In this document: in pieces, positions 12,668 to 12,673 of the stretch
How the letters are laid out: each line of letters starts with the position of its first letter
How positions within the stretch are numbered: the stretch's first letter is position 1
NCBI GenBank assembly: GCA_934096105.1
Contig: CAKOLH010000025.1
Location: 1 to 12,673 of the forward strand
DNA: 12,673 bases
Direction of reading: 5' to 3'
Origin: an uncultured Bacilli bacterium
GTDB taxonomy: Bacteria; Bacillota_I; Bacilli_A; RF39; UBA660
Program-made: the position numbers and the translations under genes
Notes under the pieces: model-generated
What the model saw: the letters and a program-made list of their open reading frames with translations, nothing else
What the model was told of the DNA's origin: nothing
Database searches by the model: none

Positions 12668-12673
12668 TTTATT

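Overview
The window is very AT-rich (roughly a quarter G+C by eye) and looks like accessory DNA of a low-GC Bacillota/Mollicutes-related bacterium. Shine-Dalgarno sites are AGGAGG-like, several promoters match TTGACA-17-TATAAT, and Trp is written TGG throughout the long genes, so the standard bacterial code applies. Nearly everything is on the minus strand; only one two-gene unit (6046-6445) is on the plus strand.

Layout. 1-772: the start of a sensor histidine kinase and its complete OmpR-type response regulator (start codons on the minus strand), with a palindrome upstream that may be an autoregulatory site. 881-1639: a four-helix membrane protein with promoter and terminator. 1818-4370: a tightly coupled three-gene unit encoding a PD-(D/E)XK-like protein, an HNH endonuclease and a C5-cytosine methyltransferase, read as a restriction-modification (R-M) system. 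4474-5826: an OLD/AAA-type ATPase with its own consensus promoter. It is divergent from 5906-6469, which holds a promoter, a structured leader RNA, a Cas2/VapD-like small protein, a 39-residue basic protein and a perfect terminator.

6505-10363 is bracketed by two ~130-nt direct repeats. Each contains a 10-bp hairpin, and five of the ten pairs differ between copies with both partners changed. Between them lie a 5'-truncated DUF2726-like nuclease fragment, a 938-residue protein with an N-terminal RelA/SpoT nucleotidyltransferase domain and a long helical C-terminus, a leader terminator that could act as an attenuator, and a frameshifted small acidic protein behind a consensus promoter embedded in a 17-bp inverted repeat.

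10386-12673: a metallophosphoesterase whose last ~17 residues are cut off by an in-frame TGA, a promoter region with a DnaA-box-like 9-mer, an unassigned 46-codon ORF, a BRO-N phage-antirepressor-type protein, and a decayed zinc-ribbon-like (DUF7695-like) gene. 

Taken together this is a defence/mobile-element hot spot: R-M, an OLD-like ATPase, a putative alarmone- or tRNA-targeting toxin, a Cas2-like pair, a phage antirepressor and gene debris. The two parts most likely to be undescribed are the RelA/SpoT-helical protein with its leader terminator inside the repeat-bracketed module, and the Cas2-like/39-residue pair with its structured leader.
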